Part shown: one piece after another, positions 1 through 7,829 of the stretch
How positions within the stretch are numbered: position 1 is the stretch's first letter
Layout: the number at the start of each line of letters is the position of its first letter
Source: a bacterium
GTDB taxonomy: Bacteria; Arandabacterota; Arandabacteria; Arandabacterales; Arandabacteraceae
Assembly (NCBI GenBank): GCA_025774405.1
Contig: JALGWB010000004.1
Location: forward strand, 1 to 24,003
Length of the DNA: 24,003 bases
Direction: 5' to 3'
Translations under genes and position numbers: made by a program
Notes under the pieces: model-generated
Database searches by the model: none
What the model was told of the DNA's origin: nothing
The model's input: only the letters and a program-made list of their open reading frames with translations

Positions 1-112
1 TAACCCAGGGGAGGCTTCATGCTCTACAAGTAACTCCCCAACACAACTTCTCTACAAACGCAGGTGTCCACTTTTATCCCGTCACTTCTGTCTAAGATAA
101 TCCCGTCAGTGA

Positions 113-269
113 CAGGAATACTCCGTCACTCACTCTATCGCCTTGATAAAATGCTTCCTCCAGCACCTCAAAGCCTATGGAGCCTTGAAACACACCACTA
201 CCATACAGACCGACTGTGGCAGTGAGCTCGAAGGTACAAGGAGAGACCTACACCAAGGCGGCTTCCGAT
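113..269 (+). pseudogene. decayed DDE (rve-type) transposase fragment
   Basis: The frame read through about 113-269 contains FLQHLKAYGALKH followed by TTTIQTDCGSELEG. This resembles the segment around the second catalytic aspartate of rve/DDE integrase-type transposases, where the usual form is TIQTDNGSEF. Here Asn is Cys and Phe is Leu, and neither an upstream catalytic region nor a downstream catalytic Glu segment can be read. The readable frame ends where a 52-base palindrome begins. I take it as a degraded insertion-sequence remnant and not an expressed gene. An open frame of 86 codons (143-403) crosses the palindrome, but its second half has no protein-like character. The exact ends of the remnant cannot be fixed from this sequence alone. 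Confidence 0.45.
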
Positions 270-321
270 CTGCCTGTGCGATGCACGCAGGCAGGCCTGT
301 CTGCGTGCATCGCACAGGCAG
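270..321. repeat. 52-base near-perfect palindrome
   Basis: Two 21-base arms (270-290 and 301-321) are perfect reverse complements. The 10-base centre (291-300) is itself palindromic except for one G/T mismatch, so 25 of 26 base pairs can form. The arms start CTGCCTGTGCG. No T-run follows, so it is unlikely to be an intrinsic terminator. It sits at the broken end of the transposase remnant. It looks like a dispersed palindromic (REP/MITE-like) element that inserted there, but other copies would be needed to prove that. Confidence 0.75.
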
Positions 322-536
322 GGAATCTCTCATTTGCTCCCAAGGGGGTTACGATGTATCATCCCTTCCCGAACTCTTGCCGAACCTGATCGATATCCTA
401 TGATCTAAGTACAGTTCTTTCATGGGGTGTCTCCTTTCCTTCAAAAGGCTTTTTTCCCGGAGGATACACCCCTCTCCTTATCGTTCAATACCAAATCTGT
501 GAACACTATCGTACACTACCTTGGGCTGCTTCGCTC
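322..536. other. non-coding stretch, probable IS-end debris
   Basis: No credible gene is seen. An interrupted inverted repeat pairs GGGGTGTCTCC (424-434) with GGAG (459-462) and ACACCCC (466-472). Near 499-521 an interrupted near-palindrome GTGAACACTATCGTACAC lies just downstream of the DUF5362 stop codon. Both could be remains of insertion-sequence ends. Bases 1-112, upstream of the transposase fragment, are likewise gene-free and show only a weak GGGGAG/CTCCCC pairing (8-13 with 34-39). Confidence 0.35.
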
Positions 537-923
537 TTACATGTGTCTCATCATGGTGAAGAGTGTCATGCCTGCCACAAACAGAGCAATCAGCCCGAGG
601 ATTATCATGATGAGGGCAAGGATTCCCTGTAGCTGGAAGTAACGATTGAGCCTCACCACATAGTCAAGCAGGCGTTTGGGAGCCCCACGTGAGGCGGTCT
701 CTGCATCGTCACCAGCCTTGAACAGGATGATCCCCAGCCAGATTGGAAGCCAGCAGATGAGAATGCCCCAGATTGTGAAGATTAAGAGGACCCCCTGGAT
801 GACTGTAAGAACTCCGAGAAACTTCATCCAGCCACTGCTTCGAGCCACATTTTCGCTCAATTGCCTCACGAGCTGATCAGAGGGCGAAGCTGAAGGAGCC
901 TGAGTTGGTGTGAGATCTTCCAT
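537..923 (-). CDS. DUF5362-family small membrane protein
   Basis: A 128-residue protein. The first 30 residues are hydrophilic and Pro/Ser rich. SGWMKFLGVLTVIQGV (30-45) and CWLPIWLGIIL (57-67) resemble the DUF5362 signature. Three hydrophobic segments are visible, about residues 33-51, 52-70 and 100-121, with a polar, probably cytoplasmic stretch between the second and third. The start is well supported: AGGAGG lies 6 bases before the ATG. A TTGACG-N16-TAAAAT promoter is proposed upstream, so it is probably transcribed alone, separate from feoB. Function is unknown, and nothing in the neighbourhood suggests one. The family assignment is from recognition of the motif and not from a search. 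Confidence 0.75.
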   Translation of the reverse strand: MEDLTPTQAPSASPSDQLVRQLSENVARSSGWMKFLGVLTVIQGVLLIFTIWGILICWLPIWLGIILFKAGDDAETASRGAPKRLLDYVVRLNRYFQLQGILALIMIILGLIALFVAGMTLFTMMRHM

Positions 924-986
924 TCTTAACCTCCTTACATCTCAAATCTTAGGGCCAGTCCTGGAGGAGCAGTTGTGTACTTAAGG

Positions 987-1014
987 ATTTTAGCCGAGGC
1001 TTTGAGGGCGTCAA
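987..1014 (-). promoter_or_regulatory. proposed sigma70-like promoter of DUF5362 gene
   Basis: On the minus strand TTGACG, a 16-base spacer and TAAAAT are read. Each hexamer matches the consensus at five of six positions. The predicted transcript would begin near 980, about 57 bases before the ATG. Confidence 0.45.
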
Positions 1015-1062
1015 CTCAAAACTTGGAAAGCCTGACCAGAGAGGAAACCCTTGAGACCCATG

Positions 1063-2778
1063 TTAGAACCATAGAAGAGCGTTGAGCAGGCCACCGACAA
1101 CAAATGCCGTAAGCACCATGATGCCGATGGATTTGGCAGTGTTGATGGGACCGAGCTCCTTGAACATGACCACGAAAGTGGCAATGCACGGGAAAAACAT
1201 TGCGAGGGTGGCACACCCCACGACAAGCTGCCTGAGCGTCATATTGAGGGGCGCCAGCATACCAACCCCAATATCCTTCCTCAAGAAACCAATAACAACA
1301 GCAATCACAGCTTCACGAGGAAGTCCAAGGAGTTTGGTAATGATAGGTGAAGTAAATCTGGCAATGTGGTCGAGGATTCCAAGGGCATAAAAGACATTCA
1401 CCACACCAACACCGACTATCACCACAGGTACAGCCTCTTTAAGGAACCCAAGAGCCCGGATACGGAATTTCATCAGCAGGCTTCTGAGATATGGTTGGCG
1501 ATAGGGTGGTATCTCGATCAGGAGCGCAGGAATGAAGCCTCGCGTAAAGAGTCTTATGATCAGCCCCAATCCAAGCCAGACCAGAAAGAGCACGGCATAG
1601 ACCAGTGCAACGTATCTCATACCAAAGGGAGCAAGTAAACCCACAATCATGGCTTGAAGTGCTGCACATGGGACTGCGATTGAGATGAGGGTGGCAACAA
1701 TGAAGCGCTCACGGCGGCTTTCAAGAACACGGGTTGCAAGTAGCGCCGGGACATTACAACCCAGCCCCAGCAGCGAAGGGATTATCGAGTAGCCGTGAAG
1801 CCCGAGCCGATGCATGAAGCCATCAAGCAAAACAGCAAGCCTCGGCAAGTAACCAATGTCCTCAAGCAAACCCAGCATGAAGTAGAATGCAACAACATAG
1901 GGAAGCACCATACCTATCGGTACATAGAGCCCGGTTGATAGCAAACCAAACGATTCTTTGAAATTGATAGTGCCTTCGACCAGCTTGCCAACGAGCACAT
2001 CGTGGAGCAAAGGATGACCCACAAGGTAATCGCTCACCCTCAGCAAAAGCGGCATGTACGCCTTTTCAAAGAATGGGTCGAGTATGTATCCAATCAGAGA
2101 TTCGCCAATAAGTCTGATGATTGCAAAAGTCACTGCTATCACAAGAGCTGCGACAATATAGCCGCTAACAGGATGGATGCTCGCATCCTCGAGCCCCTCA
2201 AGAAAGGTATGGTGATGATGGCGGATGCGCTGAACTGAACTGATTATCTTCCCAATACGTTGCCACCGCTCATCCACCGTCAAGGGTTCAATCATGGGAG
2301 TGGTCGCATGTTTTAGAGCCCTTACGAGATGGTCAAGTCCAAAGCCGCTTCGAGCATTGGTCGGTATCACAGGAACACCAAGTAGCTCAGAAAGCCGCTT
2401 GACATCGATCTCAATCCCACGGTGCTTGGTTTCATCCCAGATATTGAGAGCCACGACAAGCGGGGTATCTCGCTCAAGCAGCTGAGTGGTTAGAAAGAGA
2501 TTCCGCTCAAGATTGGTGGCGTCGACGACATTGATGATTACGTCCCCTTCGGAAAGCATTTCAATTGCGACTTCTTCAGCCTTATTGGTTGGCTCCAAGC
2601 TGTAGGCACCAGGAACGTCTATTATCTCGACCTCTTCGCTGCCGATGATGCTTGAACCACGACAGAACTCGACGGTTGTTCCCGGGTAATTGGAAGCACA
2701 GACATTGACTCCGGTGAGTTTGGTGAAGATAACGCTTTTGCCGACATTGGGATTGCCAACTAGGAGTATGCGTTTCAC
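1063..2778 (-). CDS. feoB: ferrous iron transport protein B (compact FeoB)
   Basis: Inner-membrane Fe(II) transporter with an N-terminal G-protein domain, 571 residues. G1 GNPNVGKS is at 8-15, G3 DVPG at 54-57, G4 NIWD at 112-115 and the G5-like TNARSGFG at 140-147. The membrane part shows the FeoB hallmarks GYLPRLAVLLDG, GLGCNVPALLATR and FLRKDIGVG. The protein is shorter than the common size of roughly 700 or more residues. The helical linker between G domain and membrane is abbreviated and carries a run of four histidines (187-190). It starts with GTG, and this GTG overlaps the feoA TGA stop by four bases (GTGA), so the two genes are translationally coupled. Substrate preference and coupling to GTP hydrolysis are inferred from the family. 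Confidence 0.95.
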   Translation of the reverse strand: MKRILLVGNPNVGKSVIFTKLTGVNVCASNYPGTTVEFCRGSSIIGSEEVEIIDVPGAYSLEPTNKAEEVAIEMLSEGDVIINVVDATNLERNLFLTTQLLERDTPLVVALNIWDETKHRGIEIDVKRLSELLGVPVIPTNARSGFGLDHLVRALKHATTPMIEPLTVDERWQRIGKIISSVQRIRHHHHTFLEGLEDASIHPVSGYIVAALVIAVTFAIIRLIGESLIGYILDPFFEKAYMPLLLRVSDYLVGHPLLHDVLVGKLVEGTINFKESFGLLSTGLYVPIGMVLPYVVAFYFMLGLLEDIGYLPRLAVLLDGFMHRLGLHGYSIIPSLLGLGCNVPALLATRVLESRRERFIVATLISIAVPCAALQAMIVGLLAPFGMRYVALVYAVLFLVWLGLGLIIRLFTRGFIPALLIEIPPYRQPYLRSLLMKFRIRALGFLKEAVPVVIVGVGVVNVFYALGILDHIARFTSPIITKLLGLPREAVIAVVIGFLRKDIGVGMLAPLNMTLRQLVVGCATLAMFFPCIATFVVMFKELGPINTAKSIGIMVLTAFVVGGLLNALLWF

Positions 2779-3008
2779 TCAGTGACGACCCTGACGATGA
2801 CCTTGCTGGCCAGACCCTTGCCTATGGCAACCTGATTCTGACCAACCTTGACAAGTATGGGACCACCTCTCAAATGACCGACCTTCTCAATCGTCATACC
2901 TGGTGCTATGCCCTGAGCAGCAAGCTTAAGCACAGCGCCCCTGCCACCAGCGATTGAAACAACCCTACCCTTGGTTCCTTTTGTCATTCGATCAAGCGTT
3001 ATTGGCAT
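2775..3008 (-). CDS. feoA: ferrous iron transport protein A
   Basis: A 77-residue SH3-like FeoA protein, typical in size. Family features are the G-x-x-G-x-V-x-x-I opening (GTKGRVVSIAGG), the central LAAQGIAPGMTIEKVG segment, and the C-terminal QVAIGKGLASKVIV region. FeoA is thought to bind the cytoplasmic side of FeoB and support iron uptake. It lies directly upstream of feoB with a four-base overlap. Two starts are possible: GTG at 3011 and ATG at 3008. The ATG is chosen because an AGG-containing weak ribosome site is better spaced for it. A strong promoter match (TTGAAA-N17-TATATT) lies just upstream. No clear Fur or DtxR box is seen there. Confidence 0.92.
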   Translation of the reverse strand: MPITLDRMTKGTKGRVVSIAGGRGAVLKLAAQGIAPGMTIEKVGHLRGGPILVKVGQNQVAIGKGLASKVIVRVVTE

Positions 3009-3056
3009 CACCCCGACCTATATTGTGCTCTCTCAGGCTCGTCATGCGATCTTATC

Positions 3057-3085
3057 AATATAACTGCTTGAGAGCCCTTTTTCAA
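3057..3085 (-). promoter_or_regulatory. proposed promoter of feoAB
   Basis: On the minus strand TTGAAA, a 17-base spacer and TATATT are read; each hexamer matches five of six consensus positions. It lies in the 88-base gap after the isomerase stop codon, with a start predicted near 3050. It suggests feoAB has its own promoter and does not rely only on read-through from the upstream genes. Confidence 0.55.
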
Positions 3086-3099
3086 CCCTGGGCCCCCGT

Positions 3100-3864
3100 T
3101 CACGTCCGCCAGAGCTCCAGGAACTTGTCTCTGCTTGCAAGCACATATCTACGATCGACGGAGAAGACTTCGAGCGTAAAGGTGCCATCATAACCTGTTG
3201 CCTTTATGCTGGTGATGACCTCCTCCCACTTGATATTGCCTGCCCCAAGCGGCATATGGTCGTCCTCACGTAGGCGATTATCGGAAAGATGGATATGCAG
3301 CAGCCTATCCTTAAACAATCCGAGTAGATGTTTGAAACGATCTCGACCTATGAACGCATGTCCAACATCGAGATGAAAGCCCAGTTCAGGAACCTGATTG
3401 AAAATCTCCTTGAGAGCTTCCGGGTTTGAGAACATCCCTGGGACATTTTCAACCACAATGGTGAGTCCATGTTTGCGTGCTTCATCAGAGATTATCTTGA
3501 AACTCATTGCATTCAGACCAATCGTTGTCTGTGCATCGATTGGACCTACGCCTGGATCAGGATGGACAGTAACAAGCTTTGCACCGGCCTCCGCGAAAAA
3601 CCTCAAGGTCTCGATAACGTCACCAATTGCAGCTTCGCGAACACTATTTATTGGCGAGGCAAAGGGGAGATAGTAGGTTGTGTGTCCGATGACACCGAGC
3701 TGGGTCGCTTTGATCTTCTTGAGCACCGCCTCTCGATCGATGATGCTGATATGGGCAGCGGGAAATTCGAGTGTCAGATCAACAAAATCAAAGTTGTGCA
3801 AAGCAAAGAAATCTATCTCACTGACAGGATCAATCCTGGGGTTGTTCATTAAACCAACTTGCAT
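3100..3864 (-). CDS. sugar phosphate isomerase/epimerase-like TIM-barrel protein
   Basis: A 254-residue AP_endonuc_2/xylose-isomerase-like TIM barrel. Likely divalent-metal and substrate ligands, in order, are H101 (VTVHPD), E139 (VVENVPG), D166 and H169 (FHLDVGHAF), H190/H192 and D195 (LLHIHLSDN), the DDH at 201-203, and E232 (TLEVF). The DDHMPLGAGNIKW block is typical of COG1082 proteins. The fold is shared by sugar epimerases, isomerases and endonuclease IV. The length and HLSDN motif fit the sugar-acting branch, but the substrate cannot be told. ATG at 3864 is preferred over GTG at 3867 because the GAGG site is five bases from it. The stop codon of the HU gene lies about 33 bases upstream, so the two genes probably form one transcript. 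Confidence 0.82.
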   Translation of the reverse strand: MQVGLMNNPRIDPVSEIDFFALHNFDFVDLTLEFPAAHISIIDREAVLKKIKATQLGVIGHTTYYLPFASPINSVREAAIGDVIETLRFFAEAGAKLVTVHPDPGVGPIDAQTTIGLNAMSFKIISDEARKHGLTIVVENVPGMFSNPEALKEIFNQVPELGFHLDVGHAFIGRDRFKHLLGLFKDRLLHIHLSDNRLREDDHMPLGAGNIKWEEVITSIKATGYDGTFTLEVFSVDRRYVLASRDKFLELWRT

Positions 3865-3897
3865 CACACCCTCAAAATCAGTGCCTCATGCTTAATC

Positions 3898-4212
3898 CTA
3901 AACAAGGCTTTCACCAGTATTTGATGGCGGTTCCTCTTTCTTCACAAACAGCGATTTCAGGCTTGAGTACGGTACAAAACGGACGACTTTCTTGGATGGA
4001 ACCTTGATTGGTTCGCCCGTCCGTGGGTTTCTGGCAATGCGAGCCTTACGAACCCTTACCTTAAAAGCTCCAAGCCCGGGAAGGACAAACTCACCTTTTG
4101 ACTGTAGCTCCTTCTTGGCAAGTGTGACCAGCCCATCGTAGAAGCGCTCAACGTTAGCCTTGGAAATCCCACTTGCTCGCATAATGCCCTCGATCATCCT
4201 GTCCTTGGTCAT
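3898..4212 (-). CDS. HU/IHF-family DNA-binding protein
   Basis: A 104-residue nucleoid-associated protein. The N-terminal helical dimerisation region is about residues 1-45. GEFVLPGLGAFKVRVRKAR leads into the beta arm, and ARNPRTGEPIKVPSKK is the classic HU signature with the arm-tip proline that intercalates DNA. Family members are usually about 90-95 residues. The extra tail (EEPPSNTGESLV) is acidic and probably disordered. The ATG has an AAGGGGG ribosome site. A promoter with a perfect TTGACA -35 lies upstream. HU versus IHF subtype, and a general versus specific role, cannot be decided from the sequence. Confidence 0.93.
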   Translation of the reverse strand: MTKDRMIEGIMRASGISKANVERFYDGLVTLAKKELQSKGEFVLPGLGAFKVRVRKARIARNPRTGEPIKVPSKKVVRFVPYSSLKSLFVKKEEPPSNTGESLV

Positions 4213-4242
4213 ATCACACCCCCTTGACGTACATCCTTCCCC

Positions 4243-4271
4243 AGCCTACTCGCTACCGGTGCTCTTGTCAA
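4243..4271 (-). promoter_or_regulatory. proposed promoter of HU-isomerase unit
   Basis: On the minus strand a perfect TTGACA is followed by a 17-base spacer and TAGGCT. The start is predicted near 4236, giving a leader of about 24 bases. The -10 matches consensus only at TA....T, but the same hexamer at the same spacing recurs at the PerM-family promoter in this window. Confidence 0.5.
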
Positions 4272-4329
4272 CAACTTGGAGAGGTTGCCTGCTTGGGGAA
4301 ATCGTGGTCAACTGGCAGGTGCAGTGGGT

Positions 4330-5538
4330 CTATTTCATCAAATCATTCAGGAGATCGAGGTGATCCGAGAGAAGCCTTGTTATCAGAAAGCGTTCACGCA
4401 CGTAGGCTCGACCTTTCTCTCCCAGCTTTTCACCAAGTTCTGGTTGCTTTATCAGTTCTATCACTCGCTTGGCGAATTCCTGCCTCTCGCTCGATGGTAA
4501 GAGGAATCCGCTCTCGCCGTCAATAATCTGATGCGATATACCGCCAACATTTGAAGCCACAACTGGCTTACCCTTCCAAAGGGCCTCGGTCACGCTAAGT
4601 CCAAAACCTTCCTTGCTTGACTTCTGAATGACAACAGCCGAGCTTCGCTGCAGGGCGTTCACAAGGATGTTGTTCTCACTCGTTATCAGAATCACATCAC
4701 CCGATCTAATCATGCTGTTAGCCTTTCTCCTGACGCGTTCATAAACCTGCTGTCCTTCGGGGTCGTCAGCCGCCATGCTTCCACACAGCACGAGGCGACA
4801 ATCAACCTTGCGCCTTACCATCTCGAAGATATCGAGAACCTTATCGGGTTCCTTCCACTTGTCGAAGCGGGAGACCTGACTCACTATGGGTTTATCCGTT
4901 GGAATCCCGAATTTCTTGAGGTACTTGCTTATGGTCGCCCTGGTAAGTTCCATGTTTTTTGGCGAAAGTGGATCAATGGCTGGATAGATGACTCGCTGGA
5001 AGACTGGAAGATCCTCTCTGCGATACCTTGGGCATGAGATTATAACCATGTCATATCTTAGAATAAATCCTTTGAGATACTCCCAGAGCTGCGTATTTGG
5101 CTCAGACAGATCTAGATGACAGCGCCAAACCCATGGCTGCTTTTTCTTGAAGTACTTTATCAGCGGCAGTGGCTGGGGATCGTGGATTATCACACAATCA
5201 TCGTCAATATGGCAATACGATGCGAAGGTCTCGCTCGCCTGGGTGTAAAGCCGCTGCTTCATCGGCGTAAGATTTATCTGATCGCCCTGGAGCGCATTGT
5301 GGAATTTCTTGGTGATGTCAAAGAAGTCAGTTGTCCCGCGAAGGATCCGCCAATCCGCCTCGACACCCGCATCGTTCATAAGCGGTACCAGGCTATTCAG
5401 GATCTCGGCAACCCCACCCCCGTAAAATGTCGAATTGATGTTAATGACCTTAATGCCATAGAGGGCTCTCGCCTTTCGATAGATCGAGGAAATCACTTCC
5501 TCACCAACAATGTGTCTGTAGTCCTCAAGACTGCGCAT
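4330..5538 (-). CDS. treT: trehalose synthase, GT4 family (TreT-like)
   Basis: A GT4 glycosyltransferase of 402 residues from the chosen start. TreT joins NDP-glucose and glucose to make trehalose, reversibly, in the cytoplasm. Numbered from ATG 5544: YGGGVAEILNSLVPLM (41-56) is the donor loop; HDPQPLPL (121-128) and WRCHLDLSEPN (140-150) are typical of the TreT group; VSRFDKWKEP (224-233) opens the C-terminal Rossmann domain; and the E-x7-E pair is at E312/E320 in KEGFGLSVTEALWKGKP. It follows otsA-otsB and begins inside that gene. ATG 5538 is preferred over 5544 because the GAGG site is then about seven bases away. Within GT4 other sugar acceptors are possible, but the neighbour supports trehalose. 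Confidence 0.85.
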   Translation of the reverse strand: MRSLEDYRHIVGEEVISSIYRKARALYGIKVININSTFYGGGVAEILNSLVPLMNDAGVEADWRILRGTTDFFDITKKFHNALQGDQINLTPMKQRLYTQASETFASYCHIDDDCVIIHDPQPLPLIKYFKKKQPWVWRCHLDLSEPNTQLWEYLKGFILRYDMVIISCPRYRREDLPVFQRVIYPAIDPLSPKNMELTRATISKYLKKFGIPTDKPIVSQVSRFDKWKEPDKVLDIFEMVRRKVDCRLVLCGSMAADDPEGQQVYERVRRKANSMIRSGDVILITSENNILVNALQRSSAVVIQKSSKEGFGLSVTEALWKGKPVVASNVGGISHQIIDGESGFLLPSSERQEFAKRVIELIKQPELGEKLGEKGRAYVRERFLITRLLSDHLDLLNDLMK

Positions 5539-7717
5539 AGGCATCCCTCAATCTGGTAAGTAGCGCCCTTACATCCCTGTACGAGTTCACATTGTACTTG
5601 GCTTTGCTCACACTCATACCGACCCTAATTGAATAAGCTGATTCTGGCAGAACCGCAAACATATCTTCATCTGTCCAGTCGTCACCAATCGCAATCACAA
5701 AATCCCAATCTTTCTTTCCGAGCCAGTGATCGGCTGCTCTTCCCTTGTTGACATTGACGTCCTTCACCTCAATTACCTTGCTCCCCTCGAGTATCCCAAC
5801 ACTTAGATTGCAGGTTAGATTGGTGAGGTCTTCACGCAACTCTCTGGCTCTTACCGAAGCAAGCCCTGGGTCCGCTCTTCTATAATGCCAGCTCAGGGAA
5901 TAGCCTTTCTCTTCAACAGAAGCCCCGGGGGTGCGATCGGCGTAGAGCTCAAGTACGGGACGTATCTCATCTTTCCAATCGTTGCTCAAACGCTCGATCA
6001 TCTGCCAGTCCGATCCTCGCTCCTTTATCCAAACACCGTGTTCAGCCACAAGCCCCACATCCAGATTGCCGAGCCATTCCTCAAGTGTCTCCCTATCCCT
6101 CCCACTAATAATAACGACCTCATTGCCAGGAATCTTAACAAGTGTCTCAATCAGAGGAATAACATCGTTGTCAGGGCGAGCCCTGCGTGGATGATCACTG
6201 AACGGGACAAGAGTTCCATCGTAGTCAAGAAGAATCAGACGATCTTTGCTCTTTCGATAGTCGTCAACCATTCTGGCAATCAGGTCTTCACTGAGCCGGG
6301 TTATAGCAAGTTCGCGCTGGCGAGCCTTTATCTTCTCCAGACAGCCGATGAAGTCCCCAACCCACCCACCTATGCTATATCTGGCAAGGCGCTGTTGCAT
6401 TCGACGATTACGCTCAATTTGCTCCTCCTTGGGCATCATCAGTGCCTCTCGAATCGCTGCCACAATCTGCTCCTTGTTGTTGGGATTCACGATTATGGCT
6501 TCGCCCAGCTCCTTGGCTGCACCAGCAAGCTCGCTTAAGACAAGTACACCCGTCCCATCTCTCTTGCTTGCAACAAACTCTTTTGCAATGAGGTTCATAC
6601 CGTCTCTTAAAGGTGTGACAAGCGCAACATCGGCAAGCGTATAAAGAGCTATGAGCATCTCGAAGGGGACTGCACGGTACAGGTACCATACAGGCATCCA
6701 TCCTATCGAGCCATACTTGCCGTTTATGCGTCCAACAAGCTCATCGACTCTGCGTTTGAGCATCCGATAATGCTCCACACCCGTTCGTGATGGAATGGCA
6801 ACCAGGATCAGTGTAACCTTCTCTCTGAATTCGGGGTTCTTCTCCATAAACAGATCAAAGACCTCGAGGCGTTCAGGTATTCCCTTTGTGTAATCCAGCC
6901 TGTCTATTGAAAGGATTATTCTGTGGTCACCCACGCGCTTCCTGATGCGCTTGATATGAGCCTTAACACCGGGTAGCTCCCCAGCAGTCGAATACTTCGT
7001 ATAATCAATACCCATGGGGAAGGCATCGACTCTTACGTTGCGATCTCCAATTGCAATGTAGCCGAGGTCATGCTCAAGTCCCAAAATACGCCTGACGCTT
7101 TCTGCAAAATGACGCACATAGTCGAAGGTATGAAAGCCCACAAGATCGGCTCCGAGAATGCCCTCCAGGATGTCCTCACGCCAGGGTAGCAATCTAAAGA
7201 CCTCGGAGGAAACAAACGGGATATGAAGGAAGAAGCCAATCGCAGCGTTCGGAAGCCTCTCCCTCACAAGCCTCGGCAGAAGCATCAGATGGTAGTCATG
7301 TATCCAGATAACATCATCCTCGTTGGCAACCTTGACAACCTCATCGCAGAAAATTTTGTTAACCCGGACGTAGGCCTCCCAAAAGTGCTTGTTGTAGATT
7401 GTATAGAGCAGGAAGTAGTGGAATAGAGGCCAGATCGTCTTGTTGGAAAATCCGAAATAGTAGTTTTCTATGTCATATTGGGAGAGGAAGACACCATGGC
7501 AGTGCTTCTCCCTGAGCATCTCCTGAACCAGCTCTTCCTGCCCCCTCAACCTCTCGAGAGCAGTCCCACACCAACCAATCCAGATCGAATCAGATGAAGG
7601 ATAGACCGACCCAAGACCAGTTACGAGCCCCCCCTGGCTCGGTTCGGCACGCATTTTGCCCTCACGCCTTATCAGGGTAATTGGCAATCTGTTGGAAACT
7701 ATCAAGAGTCGGCTCAT
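5525..7717 (-). CDS. otsAB: bifunctional trehalose-6-phosphate synthase/phosphatase
   Basis: A fused enzyme of 730 residues. Residues 1 to about 465 are a GT20 synthase that makes trehalose 6-phosphate from NDP-glucose and glucose 6-phosphate. Visible motifs are SNRLP (8-12), GGLVTGL (29-35), WIHDYHLMLLP (138-148), HIPFVSSEVFR (165-175), the phosphate-binding DRLDYTKG (272-279) and TPLRDGMNL with E380. Residues about 490-725 are a HAD phosphatase: nucleophile D498 and D500 in LLDYDGT, ISGRDRETLEEWL (537-549), and IGDDWTDEDMF (677-687). All key residues appear intact, so both activities are expected. It has its own proposed promoter and overlaps the start of treT, so the two form an operon. 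The product is the compatible solute trehalose. Confidence 0.95.
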   Translation of the reverse strand: MSRLLIVSNRLPITLIRREGKMRAEPSQGGLVTGLGSVYPSSDSIWIGWCGTALERLRGQEELVQEMLREKHCHGVFLSQYDIENYYFGFSNKTIWPLFHYFLLYTIYNKHFWEAYVRVNKIFCDEVVKVANEDDVIWIHDYHLMLLPRLVRERLPNAAIGFFLHIPFVSSEVFRLLPWREDILEGILGADLVGFHTFDYVRHFAESVRRILGLEHDLGYIAIGDRNVRVDAFPMGIDYTKYSTAGELPGVKAHIKRIRKRVGDHRIILSIDRLDYTKGIPERLEVFDLFMEKNPEFREKVTLILVAIPSRTGVEHYRMLKRRVDELVGRINGKYGSIGWMPVWYLYRAVPFEMLIALYTLADVALVTPLRDGMNLIAKEFVASKRDGTGVLVLSELAGAAKELGEAIIVNPNNKEQIVAAIREALMMPKEEQIERNRRMQQRLARYSIGGWVGDFIGCLEKIKARQRELAITRLSEDLIARMVDDYRKSKDRLILLDYDGTLVPFSDHPRRARPDNDVIPLIETLVKIPGNEVVIISGRDRETLEEWLGNLDVGLVAEHGVWIKERGSDWQMIERLSNDWKDEIRPVLELYADRTPGASVEEKGYSLSWHYRRADPGLASVRARELREDLTNLTCNLSVGILEGSKVIEVKDVNVNKGRAADHWLGKKDWDFVIAIGDDWTDEDMFAVLPESAYSIRVGMSVSKAKYNVNSYRDVRALLTRLRDAYAQS

Positions 7718-7782
7718 TTTGACCCCTGTCGGGCTTTTTACCAGGCAGACTGAAATGCTCGGAAGATCGTGGACTTTATTGG

Positions 7783-7811
7783 ATTCTATAGCAAGGACTA
7801 AGCCGTTGCAA
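7783..7811 (-). promoter_or_regulatory. proposed promoter of the trehalose operon
   Basis: On the minus strand TTGCAA, a 17-base spacer and TAGAAT are read in the 112-base gap upstream of otsAB. The -10 matches five of six positions. The start is predicted near 7776, leaving a leader of about 59 bases. The TAGAAT hexamer recurs at the bpsA promoter. Confidence 0.5.
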
Positions 7812-7829
7812 GTTGAATTCTAAATGCCG

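Noticed and set aside
143..403. 86-codon open frame as an intact gene
   Set aside because: Only its first part looks protein-like (transposase fragment). The rest is translated palindrome and non-coding sequence.
437..457. Intrinsic terminator (short stem followed by six T)
   Set aside because: The stem CCTT/AAGG is only four pairs, and no gene on the plus strand ends there.
3009..3099. Fur or DtxR iron box upstream of feoA
   Set aside because: GATAAGATC is present near the -10 but no palindrome of the expected length is found.
5885..6538. 217-codon plus-strand frame antisense to otsAB
   Set aside because: It is the shadow of a well-conserved enzyme on the other strand, with no ribosome site or recognisable protein features.
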